Assembly (NCBI GenBank): GCA_007745835.1
Contig: CP036424.1
Span: forward strand, 558,001 to 622,000
Length of the DNA stretch: 64,000 nt
Reading direction: 5' to 3'
Source of the DNA: Planctomycetes bacterium MalM25
Lineage (GTDB): Bacteria > Planctomycetota > Planctomycetia > Pirellulales > Lacipirellulaceae
Below, in pieces: positions 52,948 through 61,951 of the stretch (the stretch's first letter is position 1; every line of letters starts with the position of its first letter). Position numbers and translations under genes: made by a program. The notes under the pieces are model-generated. The model did not search any database. It saw nothing but the letters and a program-made list of their open reading frames with translations, and was not told the origin of the DNA.

Positions 52948-53796
52948 ATGAACGCACGACTCCGCCCGCTCGGGGCGACGCTGATGATGTTGCTGGCAGC
53001 CACCCCGTTGTGGGCCGATGGGCCCGGCGGGTTCACGACCGAGCCGCTCGCCTCCGACGGCGTGCTCTACAGCGTGAACCAGATCACCGGCGAGCTGATC
53101 ACGATCGACCCGAACACGGCGGCGATCGGCGTGGTCGGGCCGACCGGGTTCAACTTCGTGGAGGGCCTCACCTACCACGCGCCAAGCGATTCGCTGCTGG
53201 CGGTCGACAACGACAGCGATCAGTTGATCGCGATCAACCGCCACACGGGGGCGGGCGTGGCGGTCGGGCCGATCGGTCACGACTTCGTGTTCGGCCTCAC
53301 CTACAGCGAGCACGACGACACCCTCTACGCGGTCGATACCCTAGCGAACGACCTGCTCACGCTCGACCCGGGCACAGGCGAGGCGAGCTTCTTCGGGCCG
53401 GCCGTTTACGACTTTGTCGGCGGGCTGACCGACAACCCCGAGACCGGCACGCTTTACGGAGTCGATTACGGGAACGATCGCGTCTTCACCGTCGCCTTCA
53501 ACGACATGGGCATGATCTTCATCGCCCCGATCCTTGATGTGCCTGACACGTCGATGCAGGGGATCGCTTTTGATTCCACGACGGGCGATCTGTTCGCCAT
53601 CAGCGAGGAGGTCGGCCCCGAGGATCTGCTGCGGATCGACCCGCTCACCGACGCGGTGGGCGTGGTGGGGCAGCTCGAGTCGGTCTCGCTCGCCTCGCTG
53701 GCGTTCGTGCCGCACACGGTCCCCGAACCAGCCGCGGGCATGCTCGCCTTGCTCGGCCTGTTCGCCGGCGCGACACGCACGGGCCGGACGCGATAG
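52948..53796 (+). CDS. Exported beta-propeller-like PEP-CTERM protein
   Basis: A 282-residue secreted protein with signal peptide (LRPLGATLMMLLAATPLWA). The body repeats YSVNQITGELITIDPNTA, LLAVDNDSDQLIAINRHTG, LYAVDTLANDLLTLDPGTG, suggesting a small propeller of about six blades. It ends in a sorting tail VPEPAAGMLALLGLFAGATRTGRTR: Pro-Glu-Pro, membrane helix, basic end, the PEP-CTERM architecture that the exosortase system recognises. GAGGAAAGG precedes ATG 52948. Its tail DNA is nearly identical to that of the next gene. Confidence 0.85.
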   Translation: MNARLRPLGATLMMLLAATPLWADGPGGFTTEPLASDGVLYSVNQITGELITIDPNTAAIGVVGPTGFNFVEGLTYHAPSDSLLAVDNDSDQLIAINRHTGAGVAVGPIGHDFVFGLTYSEHDDTLYAVDTLANDLLTLDPGTGEASFFGPAVYDFVGGLTDNPETGTLYGVDYGNDRVFTVAFNDMGMIFIAPILDVPDTSMQGIAFDSTTGDLFAISEEVGPEDLLRIDPLTDAVGVVGQLESVSLASLAFVPHTVPEPAAGMLALLGLFAGATRTGRTR

Positions 53797-53914
53797 GGAT
53801 GGCGTCCGTTCCGCCAGGGGGCGAAAGACGGCCGCGGGGGCGCATTTTTTTGACACGGCCTCGCCGGGTGGCTACGCTTCGGGGCGTGTCGGTTGCCCGC
53901 AAGCCTCTTCTCGG

Positions 53915-54451
53915 ATGCGCCTCATGATCCGCACTCTCTCGCGACTCTCTCTGTTGACGGCATTGGCCGTCGCGTGCCCCTCGATGGGCATGACGATCTA
54001 CAGCCAGACCCAATCGGGAGGCGTCGGCTTCCCCGACTCGACCCCCGTCGTGCTGACCTTCACCGATGCACCCGCCGCGGCGTCGGACGCGACGCTCGAG
54101 CTGATCGCGACCGGCGGTGAGCTCGCGAACAACAACAAGCGACTCGAACAGCTCAAGGTCGAGGGGGACACGTTCCAGACCCCGGGCCAGCCCGCCGGCT
54201 GGATCCTGCCGGTGAACTTCCTCGACGGCGCGGGCGCCACGCCACCGCCGGTCACGATCCCGTTGGCCAACCTCAGCGGCTATGTCGCCGACGGCCAAGT
54301 CGAAGTGTCGGTCGTCCGCCCGGGCTTCATCTCGGGGGGGACGTTCGATGTCGTGCTGAGTTACACCACCGCGGTCCCCGAACCGACCGGGGCTCTGCTG
54401 ACCTTGCTCGGCCTGTTCGCCGGCGCGACACGCCCGGGCCGAACGCGGTAG
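53915..54451 (+). CDS. Small exported PEP-CTERM protein
   Basis: A 178-residue protein with a signal peptide (LSRLSLLTALAVACPSMG) and a beta-rich body (VVLTFTDAPAAASDATLELIATGG, VEVSVVRPGFISGGTFDVVLSYTT). It ends VPEPTGALLTLLGLFAGATRPGRTR, the same PEP-CTERM tail as the previous gene. Start could be ATG 53915 or 53924. Function unknown; likely surface-anchored or released via the sorting system. Confidence 0.8.
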   Translation: MRLMIRTLSRLSLLTALAVACPSMGMTIYSQTQSGGVGFPDSTPVVLTFTDAPAAASDATLELIATGGELANNNKRLEQLKVEGDTFQTPGQPAGWILPVNFLDGAGATPPPVTIPLANLSGYVADGQVEVSVVRPGFISGGTFDVVLSYTTAVPEPTGALLTLLGLFAGATRPGRTR

Positions 54452-54783
54452 CGTCGGGGCGCCGCGAACCATCTTTCGGGATTCCCGGCCGATCGTTCGG
54501 CGGGAAGGGGTGGCATGCGGGTTGGCGAGCAGGCATGATGCTTGCTGCGGGCCGGCCCCTTTGGGCGGGTCCTCTCTCGACTCTTCCCCAGGCCGATCTA
54601 CTGCCCTCCCCCGCCAATCTGGCGTCGCTCTGACGGCGAGGGCCTGCGCGCCGAGCTTTCCGGCTCCGCGTCGCGTTCCGTGCAAGAAGCTGAGCGTCGC
54701 TGCGCGCCCGTCCTGCGAAGCGGGGGGGCGCCAATCGAGGCGAGGGGGGGCTGTTCGGCGCCCTCTGTTAAGGAACCTATTCG
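54452..54783. other. Intergenic region, no gene seen
   Basis: About 330 bases without a convincing ORF, promoter or strong hairpin. It probably contains the promoter of the next gene, but no clear -35/-10 pair is visible in this GC-rich stretch. Confidence 0.4.
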
Positions 54784-55887
54784 ATGCGTCTACCAACGCT
54801 GCCGATGGCTCTGCTCGTCTTCGCTTGCGCGGCGGTCGATAGGGCGGATGCGTACACGCCGATCTTCGACAACACGCACGTCCTGACGAATGGCCTGCTG
54901 TCGATCGAGGTGATGGACCCGGTCGCCCCGGATCGCCAGGACCGGGGGGTGCGGTTCTCGCCGATGGCGTACGTCATCCAGGCGGAGAAGGGCGACACGT
55001 CGTACTTCTACGCGCCGGCGAGTCAGACGGCGCCCCCGTGGAACAGCGACCCGAACCGTTACCCCGCGGGCACGCCGATGGAGTTCGACCTGGGCGACTT
55101 CGACATCCGCCCGCCCGGTTTCGACGACACAACGTTCGGCGGCGCGCAGGACGAGTTCATGAAGATCGGCGTCGGCCTGCTGAAGCGGACGGTCAGCGGG
55201 AACTACCACCAGAACAACGCCTACCAGCTCCTCGGCGCCAACACGACGGCGAACTGGAACGACGCGAGCGCCGTCTTCACGCAGACGCTGCCGCGCGAGA
55301 CCGACACGGGCTACCGCTACGAGCTGGAGACGACGATGCGTCTGGTGCGGAACCAGCTGCAGTTCGACTACGAGCTGACGAACAACGGGACGAACGCGTT
55401 CGAGACCGCGCAGTACCTGCACAACTTCACCTACATCGGCGGTGAGTCACCCAGCTCGGGGTCGGAGATCGAGGTCCCGTGGGACTTCAGCGTGCAGGGC
55501 AACCTCAACGGCGTGCTGCAGCAGGACGGGCGGAAGCTGGTGTACAACGACAACGTCAACCGCGGCGCGAAGCCGGTCATCCCGGTCGATCAGATCGGCG
55601 ACGCCCCCTACGAGATGCTCGTCCGCCAGAAGAACATCGACGAGCAGTACCGGGAGCAAGTCCTGCTGCCCGACTCCACGCGGACGACCTCCGCGGAGCC
55701 GCTCGGCATCGCGACCTGGAACGACAGCTCGGGCGTGCAGTTCTCGCCGGAGGTCTTCGTGAAGCTCTCGGTCGCCCCGGGGGCGACGATCGCGTGGTCG
55801 CGGACGTTCACGTTCGGCGTGATCCCCGAGCCGTCCGCCTTCGTCCTCGCCCTCACCGCGGCGGCCTGCTTCGCGCGGCGTCGCTAA
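54784..55887 (+). CDS. Exported PEP-CTERM protein of unknown function
   Basis: A 367-residue protein with signal peptide (LPMALLVFACAAVDRADA). The body begins YTPIFDNTHVLTNGLLSIEV and has FSPMAYVIQAEKGDTSYFY, RYELETTMRLVRNQLQFDYELTNNGTN and EPLGIATWNDSSGVQFSPEVFVKLSVAPGATIAW, which resembles mutarotase-like carbohydrate-binding folds. Tail IPEPSAFVLALTAAACFARRR is PEP-CTERM-like. The 3' end overlaps the convergent alcohol dehydrogenase stop. Confidence 0.8.
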   Translation: MRLPTLPMALLVFACAAVDRADAYTPIFDNTHVLTNGLLSIEVMDPVAPDRQDRGVRFSPMAYVIQAEKGDTSYFYAPASQTAPPWNSDPNRYPAGTPMEFDLGDFDIRPPGFDDTTFGGAQDEFMKIGVGLLKRTVSGNYHQNNAYQLLGANTTANWNDASAVFTQTLPRETDTGYRYELETTMRLVRNQLQFDYELTNNGTNAFETAQYLHNFTYIGGESPSSGSEIEVPWDFSVQGNLNGVLQQDGRKLVYNDNVNRGAKPVIPVDQIGDAPYEMLVRQKNIDEQYREQVLLPDSTRTTSAEPLGIATWNDSSGVQFSPEVFVKLSVAPGATIAWSRTFTFGVIPEPSAFVLALTAAACFARRR

Positions 55888-56933
55888 GCCTTCGGCGGTT
55901 CGATGACCGTTACCCCAGCTCCCTCGTAGTCGCCCAACGCCGCGAGCGCGGCGGGCGCTTCGGACAGCGGGATCGTCCGATCGAGCAGCCGCGTGGGGTC
56001 GATCTTGCCGGCGGTGATCAGCCCGAAGAGCTCCGGGTAGGCGTGCGCTTGCAGGCCGTGGCTGCCGACGATCTCCAGCTCGTGGGCGATCACCGGGCCC
56101 ATCGCGACGCGCGGGTCGGCGTCGTCGCCGGCGAGCAGGCCGACCTGCACGTGCCGGCCCCGTCGAGCGAGGCAAGCGAGTGAGTTGGCGAAGGCGTGCC
56201 GCGATCCGATCGCGTCGAGCGAGGCGCTCGCCCCGCCCCGGCTCAGGTCGCGGACGGCGGCGGCGACATCCGGCGTGTCGCGGGCGTTGAGCGTTTGCTC
56301 GGCGCCGAGCTCCTTCGCTAACGCTAGGGGTTCGTCGCGGATGTCGATCGCAATCACTCGCATCCCGAGTGCCCGGGCGACCATCACCGCCGACAGGCCG
56401 ACCCCGCCGCAGCCGTGCACCGCGATCCACTCGCCCGGGTCGGTCGCCGCCTGGACGGCAACGGCGCGGTAGGCGGTCGCCAAACGGCAGCCGAGGCTCG
56501 CGGCGGTGACGCTGGTCATGCCGTCGGGGATCGCGACGAGGTTCTGATCCGCGTACGGCAACGCGACCAGCTCGGCGTACGATCCCCAGCCGTGGAAGCC
56601 GGGTTGGAACTGGTCGGGACAGACCTGCTGATCGCCGTGGTCGCAGGTGTCGCAGCGCCCGCACCCGAGCACGAAGGGCGTGGTCACCCGGTCGCCGACG
56701 CGCCAGCGGGTGACGCCCGAGCCGACCGCGACGATCTGTCCCGCTAGCTCGTGGCCCGGCACATGGGGAAGCTGGGTGATGTCCGCGTCGTGCCCCTGCC
56801 AGCCGTGCCAGTCGCTGCGGCAGAGGCCGGTCGCCTCGACCCGGACGACCACACCGCCGTCGGGCGGGGAGGGGTCGGCCACGCTGGCCAACTCGGGCCG
56901 TTCGCCAAAGGCGTGGTAGAGGACCGCTTGCAT
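55884..56933 (-). CDS. Zinc-dependent alcohol dehydrogenase
   Basis: A 349-residue medium-chain dehydrogenase. Catalytic zinc ligands lie in GLCRSDWHGW and the G-H-E motif VPGHELAGQI; structural zinc cysteines in GCGRCDTCDHGDQQVC; the NAD site is GCGGVGLSAVMVARALG. It likely oxidises a small alcohol or sorbitol-like substrate; exact specificity is not readable. Its ATG 56933 is clear. It converges with the PEP-CTERM gene and a family B repeat lies upstream. Confidence 0.92.
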   Translation of the reverse strand: MQAVLYHAFGERPELASVADPSPPDGGVVVRVEATGLCRSDWHGWQGHDADITQLPHVPGHELAGQIVAVGSGVTRWRVGDRVTTPFVLGCGRCDTCDHGDQQVCPDQFQPGFHGWGSYAELVALPYADQNLVAIPDGMTSVTAASLGCRLATAYRAVAVQAATDPGEWIAVHGCGGVGLSAVMVARALGMRVIAIDIRDEPLALAKELGAEQTLNARDTPDVAAAVRDLSRGGASASLDAIGSRHAFANSLACLARRGRHVQVGLLAGDDADPRVAMGPVIAHELEIVGSHGLQAHAYPELFGLITAGKIDPTRLLDRTIPLSEAPAALAALGDYEGAGVTVIEPPKA

Positions 56934-56986
56934 GGTCGTTGGCCGGAAGGAGATCGCCTAAGATGGATGCGATCGAGGCGGTGGTT

Positions 56987-57070
56987 GTGGGAGGCGTCTC
57001 CGACGCCGATAACGTACCGCGAGCCAGATGCGGCTGACAACGCGTCCTCGGCGTCGGAGACGCCTCCCAC
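56987..57070. repeat. 22-bp perfect inverted repeat (family B)
   Basis: Arms 56987-57008 and 57049-57070 are perfect reverse complements with a 40-base loop; the core GGAGGCGTCTCCGACGCCGA is shared with the element at 28840-28925. It lies between the divergent alcohol dehydrogenase and 57104 genes. Confidence 0.9.
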
Positions 57071-57103
57071 CGATCAATCGACACCCCGAGCCGAGCCCGC
57101 CCG

Positions 57104-57304
57104 ATGAAAGGCCTCCGCAACTTCCTCGCCGACACCTGGTGGGTCTTCACGCTCGCGTTGGTGGCGTCGGTCCTGGCGGGCTACTTCACGGGCGTCTGGC
57201 TTTACTACGTCTTCCCGCCGATGCTCATCCCGGTGGTGCTGTACATGGCGTCCGTCCGCTACGACGCGGACGGCAACCTGCGCGAAGACCAGCGGATGCG
57301 GTGA
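57104..57304 (+). CDS. Small two-span membrane protein
   Basis: A 66-residue protein starting MKGLRNFLADTWWVFTLALVASVLAGYFTG with two helices, the second VWLYYVFPPMLIPVVLYMASV, and a charged C-terminus (RYDADGNLREDQRMR). Composition and the conserved-looking W-W-V-F-T start support a real membrane protein. It ends 4 bases before the convergent CorA-like gene. Function unknown. Confidence 0.72.
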   Translation: MKGLRNFLADTWWVFTLALVASVLAGYFTGVWLYYVFPPMLIPVVLYMASVRYDADGNLREDQRMR

Positions 57305-57308
57305 CGTG

Positions 57309-58079
57309 TCACTTCCGCCCGATGAACGCCGCGAGGATCGCGCCGAGCACCAGGCCGACGGCGATCAGGGCGAGGAACGGCATCGGGGCGTTGGCCGCGT
57401 CGAACGACTCCAGCCCGTGGGCGAACTGCACGCCGAACAACGACGTGAGCGTCGCCAGCGGGAAGAACAGCGCCGCCAGCAGGTTCAGCCGGTGCGCCGC
57501 CCGCGCCTGTCGGCGTGCCGAGTCGGCCTGTTCTTCGGCCCGCCGAGCGATGACGAAGTCGAGCGTGCTCTTGGAGTCCTGCTGCAACAGCTCGATCCGT
57601 CGGGTGAGCGAGTAGGCGCGGTCGCGCAGCAGGATCAGCTTGCGATCCTCGGGCGCGGCCTGGCGGGCCTCTTGGACCACGGCGTGCAGGTTGTGCGCCG
57701 CACGGACCAGCGGGTTGAGGGACGTGAGGATGGCGAAGTAGTCCTCCGCGGTGGAGGAATCGTGGTCTTGCTGCTCGATCTCGTCGGCGAGGGCCTCGTA
57801 CTCGTCGATCAGCTCGCCGATGGCGTGCTTCTCGTGCGTGAGCGACTGCGGCTTCCACAGCCCCTCGTCGCTCCGCCAGAAGAGCCGGCCGCGTCGGTAG
57901 GGGTCGCCCGTGCGGGGCGGGGCGTGGAGCACCAGCAGCAGGTGACCGTCGGCCTCCATGAGCCGCTGCCGGCCCGCCTCGTCCCCCAGCCGATCGCGGA
58001 AGACCTGCGGCACCCCCCAGCCGGCCGGCAGCATGGGCTCGGCGACGGGTTGTTTCTTCTTATCGGTCGGTGTCGGCAT
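57309..58079 (-). CDS. CorA-like magnesium/cobalt transporter family protein
   Basis: A 256-residue protein. The middle is strongly helical (NLHAVVQEARQAAPEDRKLILLRDRAYSLTRRIELLQQDSKSTLD) and the end has two membrane helices (LNLLAALFFPLATLTSLFGVQF and FLALIAVGLVLGAILAAFIG), the CorA plan. The usual G-M-N loop is G-V-Q here (LFGVQFAHG), as in divergent CorA/ZntB-type members. The cytoplasmic domain is also shorter than in classical CorA (about 320 residues). Ion specificity therefore uncertain. ATG 58079 is used. Confidence 0.78.
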   Translation of the reverse strand: MPTPTDKKKQPVAEPMLPAGWGVPQVFRDRLGDEAGRQRLMEADGHLLLVLHAPPRTGDPYRRGRLFWRSDEGLWKPQSLTHEKHAIGELIDEYEALADEIEQQDHDSSTAEDYFAILTSLNPLVRAAHNLHAVVQEARQAAPEDRKLILLRDRAYSLTRRIELLQQDSKSTLDFVIARRAEEQADSARRQARAAHRLNLLAALFFPLATLTSLFGVQFAHGLESFDAANAPMPFLALIAVGLVLGAILAAFIGRK

Positions 58080-58152
58080 GGCTCCCGCCTGGAGGTGCGT
58101 AGCTCGTTTGCGTGCGTTACGATTTTGACTCCCCGATCTTGGAGAAGAAACC

Positions 58153-58623
58153 ATGAAACTCGCCGATTTTCGTTCCGCGCTCGAAGCCAACCCCGACTGC
58201 TCGCTGAGGGTCGCTTTTGGCCAGGACGCTCTCGCGGCCCATTTCCATGTGACCGAGGTCGGCCGTGTCACCAAGGACTTCGTCGATTGCGGCGGTGTGA
58301 GGCGGAGTGAGACGCGTTGCGTGCTGCAGACGCTCGTCGCCGGCGACACGGACCACCGTCTGAACTCGACGAAGCTCGCGAAGATCGTCGCTCTGGCGGA
58401 CGTGCTCGACCTGCCGGGCGAGGCGTCGGTTGAGGTCGAGCACCAAGAGCGGAGCGTGTCGACCGACCTGCTGGACGCCGTCGAGCGCGAGGGCGACACC
58501 CTCACGCTGCGACTCGCCCCGAAGCAGACCGCCTGCCTCGCGGAGGACGCCTGCGGCATCGGCGTTGGCTTGCCAACGTTGCCGCTCGCCGACGGCTGCT
58601 GCGGCGGGGGCTCTTGCGACTAG
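58153..58623 (+). CDS. DUF6428-like protein
   Basis: A 156-residue soluble protein: MKLADFRSALEANPDCSLRVAF, HFHVTEVGRVTKDFVDCGGVRR, HRLNSTKLAKIVALADVLDLPG, with a cysteine-rich tail (CCGGGSC). The same layout is known as DUF6428 in many bacteria. GGAGAA lies six bases before ATG 58153, a good ribosome site. Molecular role unknown; the cysteines may bind metal. Confidence 0.82.
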   Translation: MKLADFRSALEANPDCSLRVAFGQDALAAHFHVTEVGRVTKDFVDCGGVRRSETRCVLQTLVAGDTDHRLNSTKLAKIVALADVLDLPGEASVEVEHQERSVSTDLLDAVEREGDTLTLRLAPKQTACLAEDACGIGVGLPTLPLADGCCGGGSCD

Positions 58624-58998
58624 CCAGAGACCGGGGTCCCTGAAGCGCGGTGCGGCGCCTTGCGATGCGTACGCCCCTGGCGGCGGTCCGCAGACGCTGC
58701 TGCGCTGCGCGTTGCTTCTTGTTGCCGAGAGGCGTTAGGAGAGTTAATCGAGACGATTGTCTCGCGGCAAGAATCAGTTACTTGCCTCAGGGCGTCGGGT
58801 AACCGCCGGTCGAAAAATTGCGACTAGGTAATTGGTCGCCTAGAATGACGCAATCGCCGAGTCGGTGAGCCGGGACCGTATCGATGGCCCGCGCCCGCGG
58901 CGAACTCTTCAGGATCCGAGATGTTGGGCTTTCAGTTGAACAGTTACCGGGTGTGCCAAGCCGTCATCGGCAAGAACCTCCCGCCCCGTCTAACGACG
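58624..58998. other. AT-richer intergenic region upstream of the glucanase gene
   Basis: About 375 bases. It holds a short hairpin (CGAGAC/GTCTCG, 58749-58764) and a plausible promoter (next entry). An in-frame ATG at 58921 is preceded by GATCCGAG and could start a longer glucanase precursor. Confidence 0.5.
58818..58846 (+). promoter_or_regulatory. Candidate sigma-70-type promoter
   Basis: TTGCGA (58818-58823) and TAGAAT (58841-58846) separated by 17 bases, in a locally AT-rich stretch, about 150 bases before the glucanase ATG. The spacing is optimal and the -10 box is close to consensus. It is not tested and planctomycete promoters are little known. Confidence 0.45.
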
Positions 58999-60507
58999 AT
59001 GAGCGTTGTTCCTAATCGGCGGTGGGGGGTCGTGGCCTTGTGGGCGTTGCTCGCCTGGCCGGCGTTGGGTTTGGACCCCAACATCTCGGGCTGGGATCGT
59101 GTCTGGGTCGACCCTTTCAACGGGTCGTCCGTCAACACCGGCCGGTGGGAGGTCGCCGATCGTGAGTTCAGCCCGAACAACGAACTCCAGTACTACCACC
59201 CGGATCAGGTCTCGGTCGGAAACGGCCAGCTGACCATCACCGCGTCGAACCAGCCCCTGGGCGCTCAGCCCTATCGCTCTGGCTTGATCCGCACGTGGCA
59301 AGAGCACCGCTACGGTCGTTGGGAAGTCCGCGCCGACCTGCCCTTTGGCAAGGGGATGTGGCCGGCGATTTGGCTGCTGCCACGCGACCTGGGAACGGCT
59401 CCGTGGCCGACCGGGGGCGAGATCGACATCATGGAGAACGTCGGCAACGACACGTTCTTCGTGAAGGGCTCGTACCACTACAACTGGACTCCCGGCTCGC
59501 CGATCACGAGCAACGCGGACTACCGGACCGGCGAGGACTTCGCCGCGGGGATGCACGACTACGCGGTGGAGTGGGACCCGGACCAGCTCCGCTTCTACGT
59601 CGATGACAATCTCTACCACGTGGTCGACAACCCGATCCAGCCGCAAGAACAGCCGATGAGCCTCATCATCAACCTCGCCGTCGGCGGGGATTGGCCCGGT
59701 TCGCCGGACGGATCAACTCAGTTCCCGCAGACGTTCGACATCGACCACGCTATCTACTGGACGCGCGACGAGACCGAGCTGATCAACCCCGACTTCGACC
59801 GATCGGGGTGGGGGCTCAACGGGTGGGACGTCTTCGGCAACGAGATCGATAACGTCACGGCTCAAACCGAGGCGGCGCTCGACGGGACGCACGCGCTGAA
59901 GCTGTTTGGACAATTTAACGGCTCTCAGAACTATTCGGGCGTCGCCCAGGGCATCGCGGTCACCCCGGGGCAGGACATCGTCGCGGAGGCCAACGCCTTC
60001 GTGCGCAGCGAGGACTCGATCTTCGCCACCGACAACGAAGTCCTCATGAAACTGGAGTACTACCGCGTCTTCGACGGCTTGCACGGCGGCGCCGACTTCC
60101 TCGGCGAGGAGGTGTTGCCGATCGCGGATGGGAGCACGGTCGAGGACGTCTGGGCTTCGCACCAAATCATCGGTGTGGTCCCGGATGACGCGGTCGAAGC
60201 CCGGGTCAGTTTCCTGTTCAACCAGCCGGGTACCGCCGGCGGCGCCGTTCACGTCGACGCCGTCTCGCTGCTGGCGACCGACCCCATCCCGCTCTCGGGC
60301 GACTACAACGGCGACGGCGTTGTCGACGCGGCCGACTACACCACCTGGCGGGACGGTGACTCTGTCGATGGCAGCCCGGCCGGCTACACCCGCTGGGCAA
60401 GCAACTACGGCGCCGTGGACGACGCCCCCTTGGCCGTTCCGGAGCCGGCGGGCGCGGTGCTGTTGACCCTTGGCTTGCTAGGCCCGGTCTCGCGCCGTCG
60501 CCGCTAA
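58999..60507 (+). CDS. Secreted GH16 beta-glucanase with dockerin-like repeat and PEP-CTERM tail
   Basis: A 502-residue secreted glycoside hydrolase of family 16 (laminarinase type). Signal peptide WGVVALWALLAWPALG; catalytic motif GGEIDIMENVG around residue 140 (E-x-D-x-x-E with nucleophile and acid/base); Trp-rich substrate cleft (GMWPAIWLLPRD). A jelly-roll carbohydrate-binding-like region follows (about 260-425), then a dockerin-like repeat GDYNGDGVVDAADYTTWRDG and a PEP-CTERM end VPEPAGAVLLTLGLLGPVSRRRR. ATG 58999 is preferred, at the signal peptide; 58921 is possible. Confidence 0.92.
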   Translation: MSVVPNRRWGVVALWALLAWPALGLDPNISGWDRVWVDPFNGSSVNTGRWEVADREFSPNNELQYYHPDQVSVGNGQLTITASNQPLGAQPYRSGLIRTWQEHRYGRWEVRADLPFGKGMWPAIWLLPRDLGTAPWPTGGEIDIMENVGNDTFFVKGSYHYNWTPGSPITSNADYRTGEDFAAGMHDYAVEWDPDQLRFYVDDNLYHVVDNPIQPQEQPMSLIINLAVGGDWPGSPDGSTQFPQTFDIDHAIYWTRDETELINPDFDRSGWGLNGWDVFGNEIDNVTAQTEAALDGTHALKLFGQFNGSQNYSGVAQGIAVTPGQDIVAEANAFVRSEDSIFATDNEVLMKLEYYRVFDGLHGGADFLGEEVLPIADGSTVEDVWASHQIIGVVPDDAVEARVSFLFNQPGTAGGAVHVDAVSLLATDPIPLSGDYNGDGVVDAADYTTWRDGDSVDGSPAGYTRWASNYGAVDDAPLAVPEPAGAVLLTLGLLGPVSRRRR

Positions 60508-60510
60508 GCC

Positions 60511-61788
60511 TCAGCCACCGTTCGTCGCGCGGACGCAGAACAACTCGGTCTGGCTGCGCAACACGAGCGAACCGTCCGACACGGCGGGCGTCGACCAGAA
60601 GCGGCCGGGCAGCTCGTTCTGGCGGAGCACCTCGTACTCGGCGCCCGGGGCGAGGACGTGCGTCTGGCCCCGCTCGTCCAGGATGTGGACAGCGCCGTTC
60701 ACGCCGAAGGGCGAAGCCCAGATGACCGCGGCGCCGGGCAGGCGTTTGCGGTAGCTCTCCTCGCCGGTCGCGGCGTCGTGAACACGGATCACCCCGCCGC
60801 GCCGCTCGGGCACGTAGATCTGGCCCTCGTAGACCAAAGGCGAGGAGATGCCGACCGCGCCGCGGACGTTCATCCAGACGAGGCCGTTGGCCTTCGCCGA
60901 GTCGGCGTCGCCCGGGTCGATCGTCCCCGCCGCGCCGGCGCGGACGGCGAACAGCCCGCCCGGTGTGCCGCCCCGGCTGACGCGGTTCTCGCTGCCGAGG
61001 TAGAGCGTGTCCCCCACAGCGGTGGCGGTCGCCGAGCTCCGCCCGCCGATCGGCAGGTTCCACAGCTCGTCGCCGGTCGCCGGGTCGTAGGAACGGACCG
61101 TCTTGCCGCCGAGGACGACCTCGGTTCTTTGCGAGTTGCGCCAGACGGTGGGCGTCGACCAGTTGGACTGCTCGTCGGGCCGCTCGGCGCGCCAAGCCTC
61201 GTCGCCGGTGGCGGCGTCCAGCGCCACGACAAACGACGCCTCCCGGTTGTCGATCTGCAAGACGAGCTTGCCGTCGACCAGGACGGGGCTGCTCGAGGCG
61301 CCCCAGTCGTTGTTCATCGGGTAGACGCCCAGGTCCTTAGACCAGACCGGTTCGCCGCTCAGGTCGTAGCAGAACAGGCCGTTCATGCCGAAGTAGGCGT
61401 AGACGCGCTCGCCGTCGGTGACCGGGGTCTCGCTGGCGTAGGTGTTGTCGCGGTGGGTCGGTTCGGAGGGGGGGCCGGTCTTGGCGACCCGCTTCCAGAG
61501 GCGAGCGCCGCTCGCCAAGTCGTAGCAGTGCACCTCGAAGGTCAGATCGTCCCCGTCCGCAGGGACGGTGGTGGTGAGCAGCACCTTGCCGGCGACGACG
61601 ATCGGCGCCGACCAGCCGTCGCCCGGGACGTCGATCCGCCAGGCGAGGTTGGAGTCCTCGTCCCACGTGGCGGGGACCGCTTCACCGAGCGCCAGGCCGT
61701 TGCCCGCGGGTCCGCGGAACTGGGGCCAGTCGGCGGCGGCCGACAGAGGAGTAAGGGTCAGCAGGGCGGCCAAGAGGCGTGTCGTCAT
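60511..61788 (-). CDS. Secreted PQQ-like beta-propeller protein
   Basis: A 425-residue exported protein with signal peptide (LLAALLTLTPLSAAA) then DWPQFRGPAGNGLALGE, the family opening. Blade motifs recur (DLASGARLWKRV, DAATGDEAWRAE, DPATGDELWNL, DAATGEESYRKR). It is similar in style to 255-2867 but lacks its Ig-like and LamG-like parts. Its exact role is unknown. ATG 61788 is preferred over 61830. Confidence 0.88.
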   Translation of the reverse strand: MTTRLLAALLTLTPLSAAADWPQFRGPAGNGLALGEAVPATWDEDSNLAWRIDVPGDGWSAPIVVAGKVLLTTTVPADGDDLTFEVHCYDLASGARLWKRVAKTGPPSEPTHRDNTYASETPVTDGERVYAYFGMNGLFCYDLSGEPVWSKDLGVYPMNNDWGASSSPVLVDGKLVLQIDNREASFVVALDAATGDEAWRAERPDEQSNWSTPTVWRNSQRTEVVLGGKTVRSYDPATGDELWNLPIGGRSSATATAVGDTLYLGSENRVSRGGTPGGLFAVRAGAAGTIDPGDADSAKANGLVWMNVRGAVGISSPLVYEGQIYVPERRGGVIRVHDAATGEESYRKRLPGAAVIWASPFGVNGAVHILDERGQTHVLAPGAEYEVLRQNELPGRFWSTPAVSDGSLVLRSQTELFCVRATNGG

Positions 61789-61951
61789 CGCGTTCGCTTC
61801 CCGTTGCTTGTTGGAGATGGCTGCTCGCACCGGACGAGCCTACCGCGGATCGACCCAGGCGTCGAACAACGGTCCAGGCGCGGCGGGGCGGGGCGGCTAA
61901 GATGACGCCCTCCTTCTGTTATTCAACCGGCCGACGGCGCCCGAGGCCCCG

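Noticed and set aside
58749-58764. Terminator for the DUF6428-like gene
   Set aside because: The 6-bp hairpin lies about 125 bases past the stop codon and has no T-tract.
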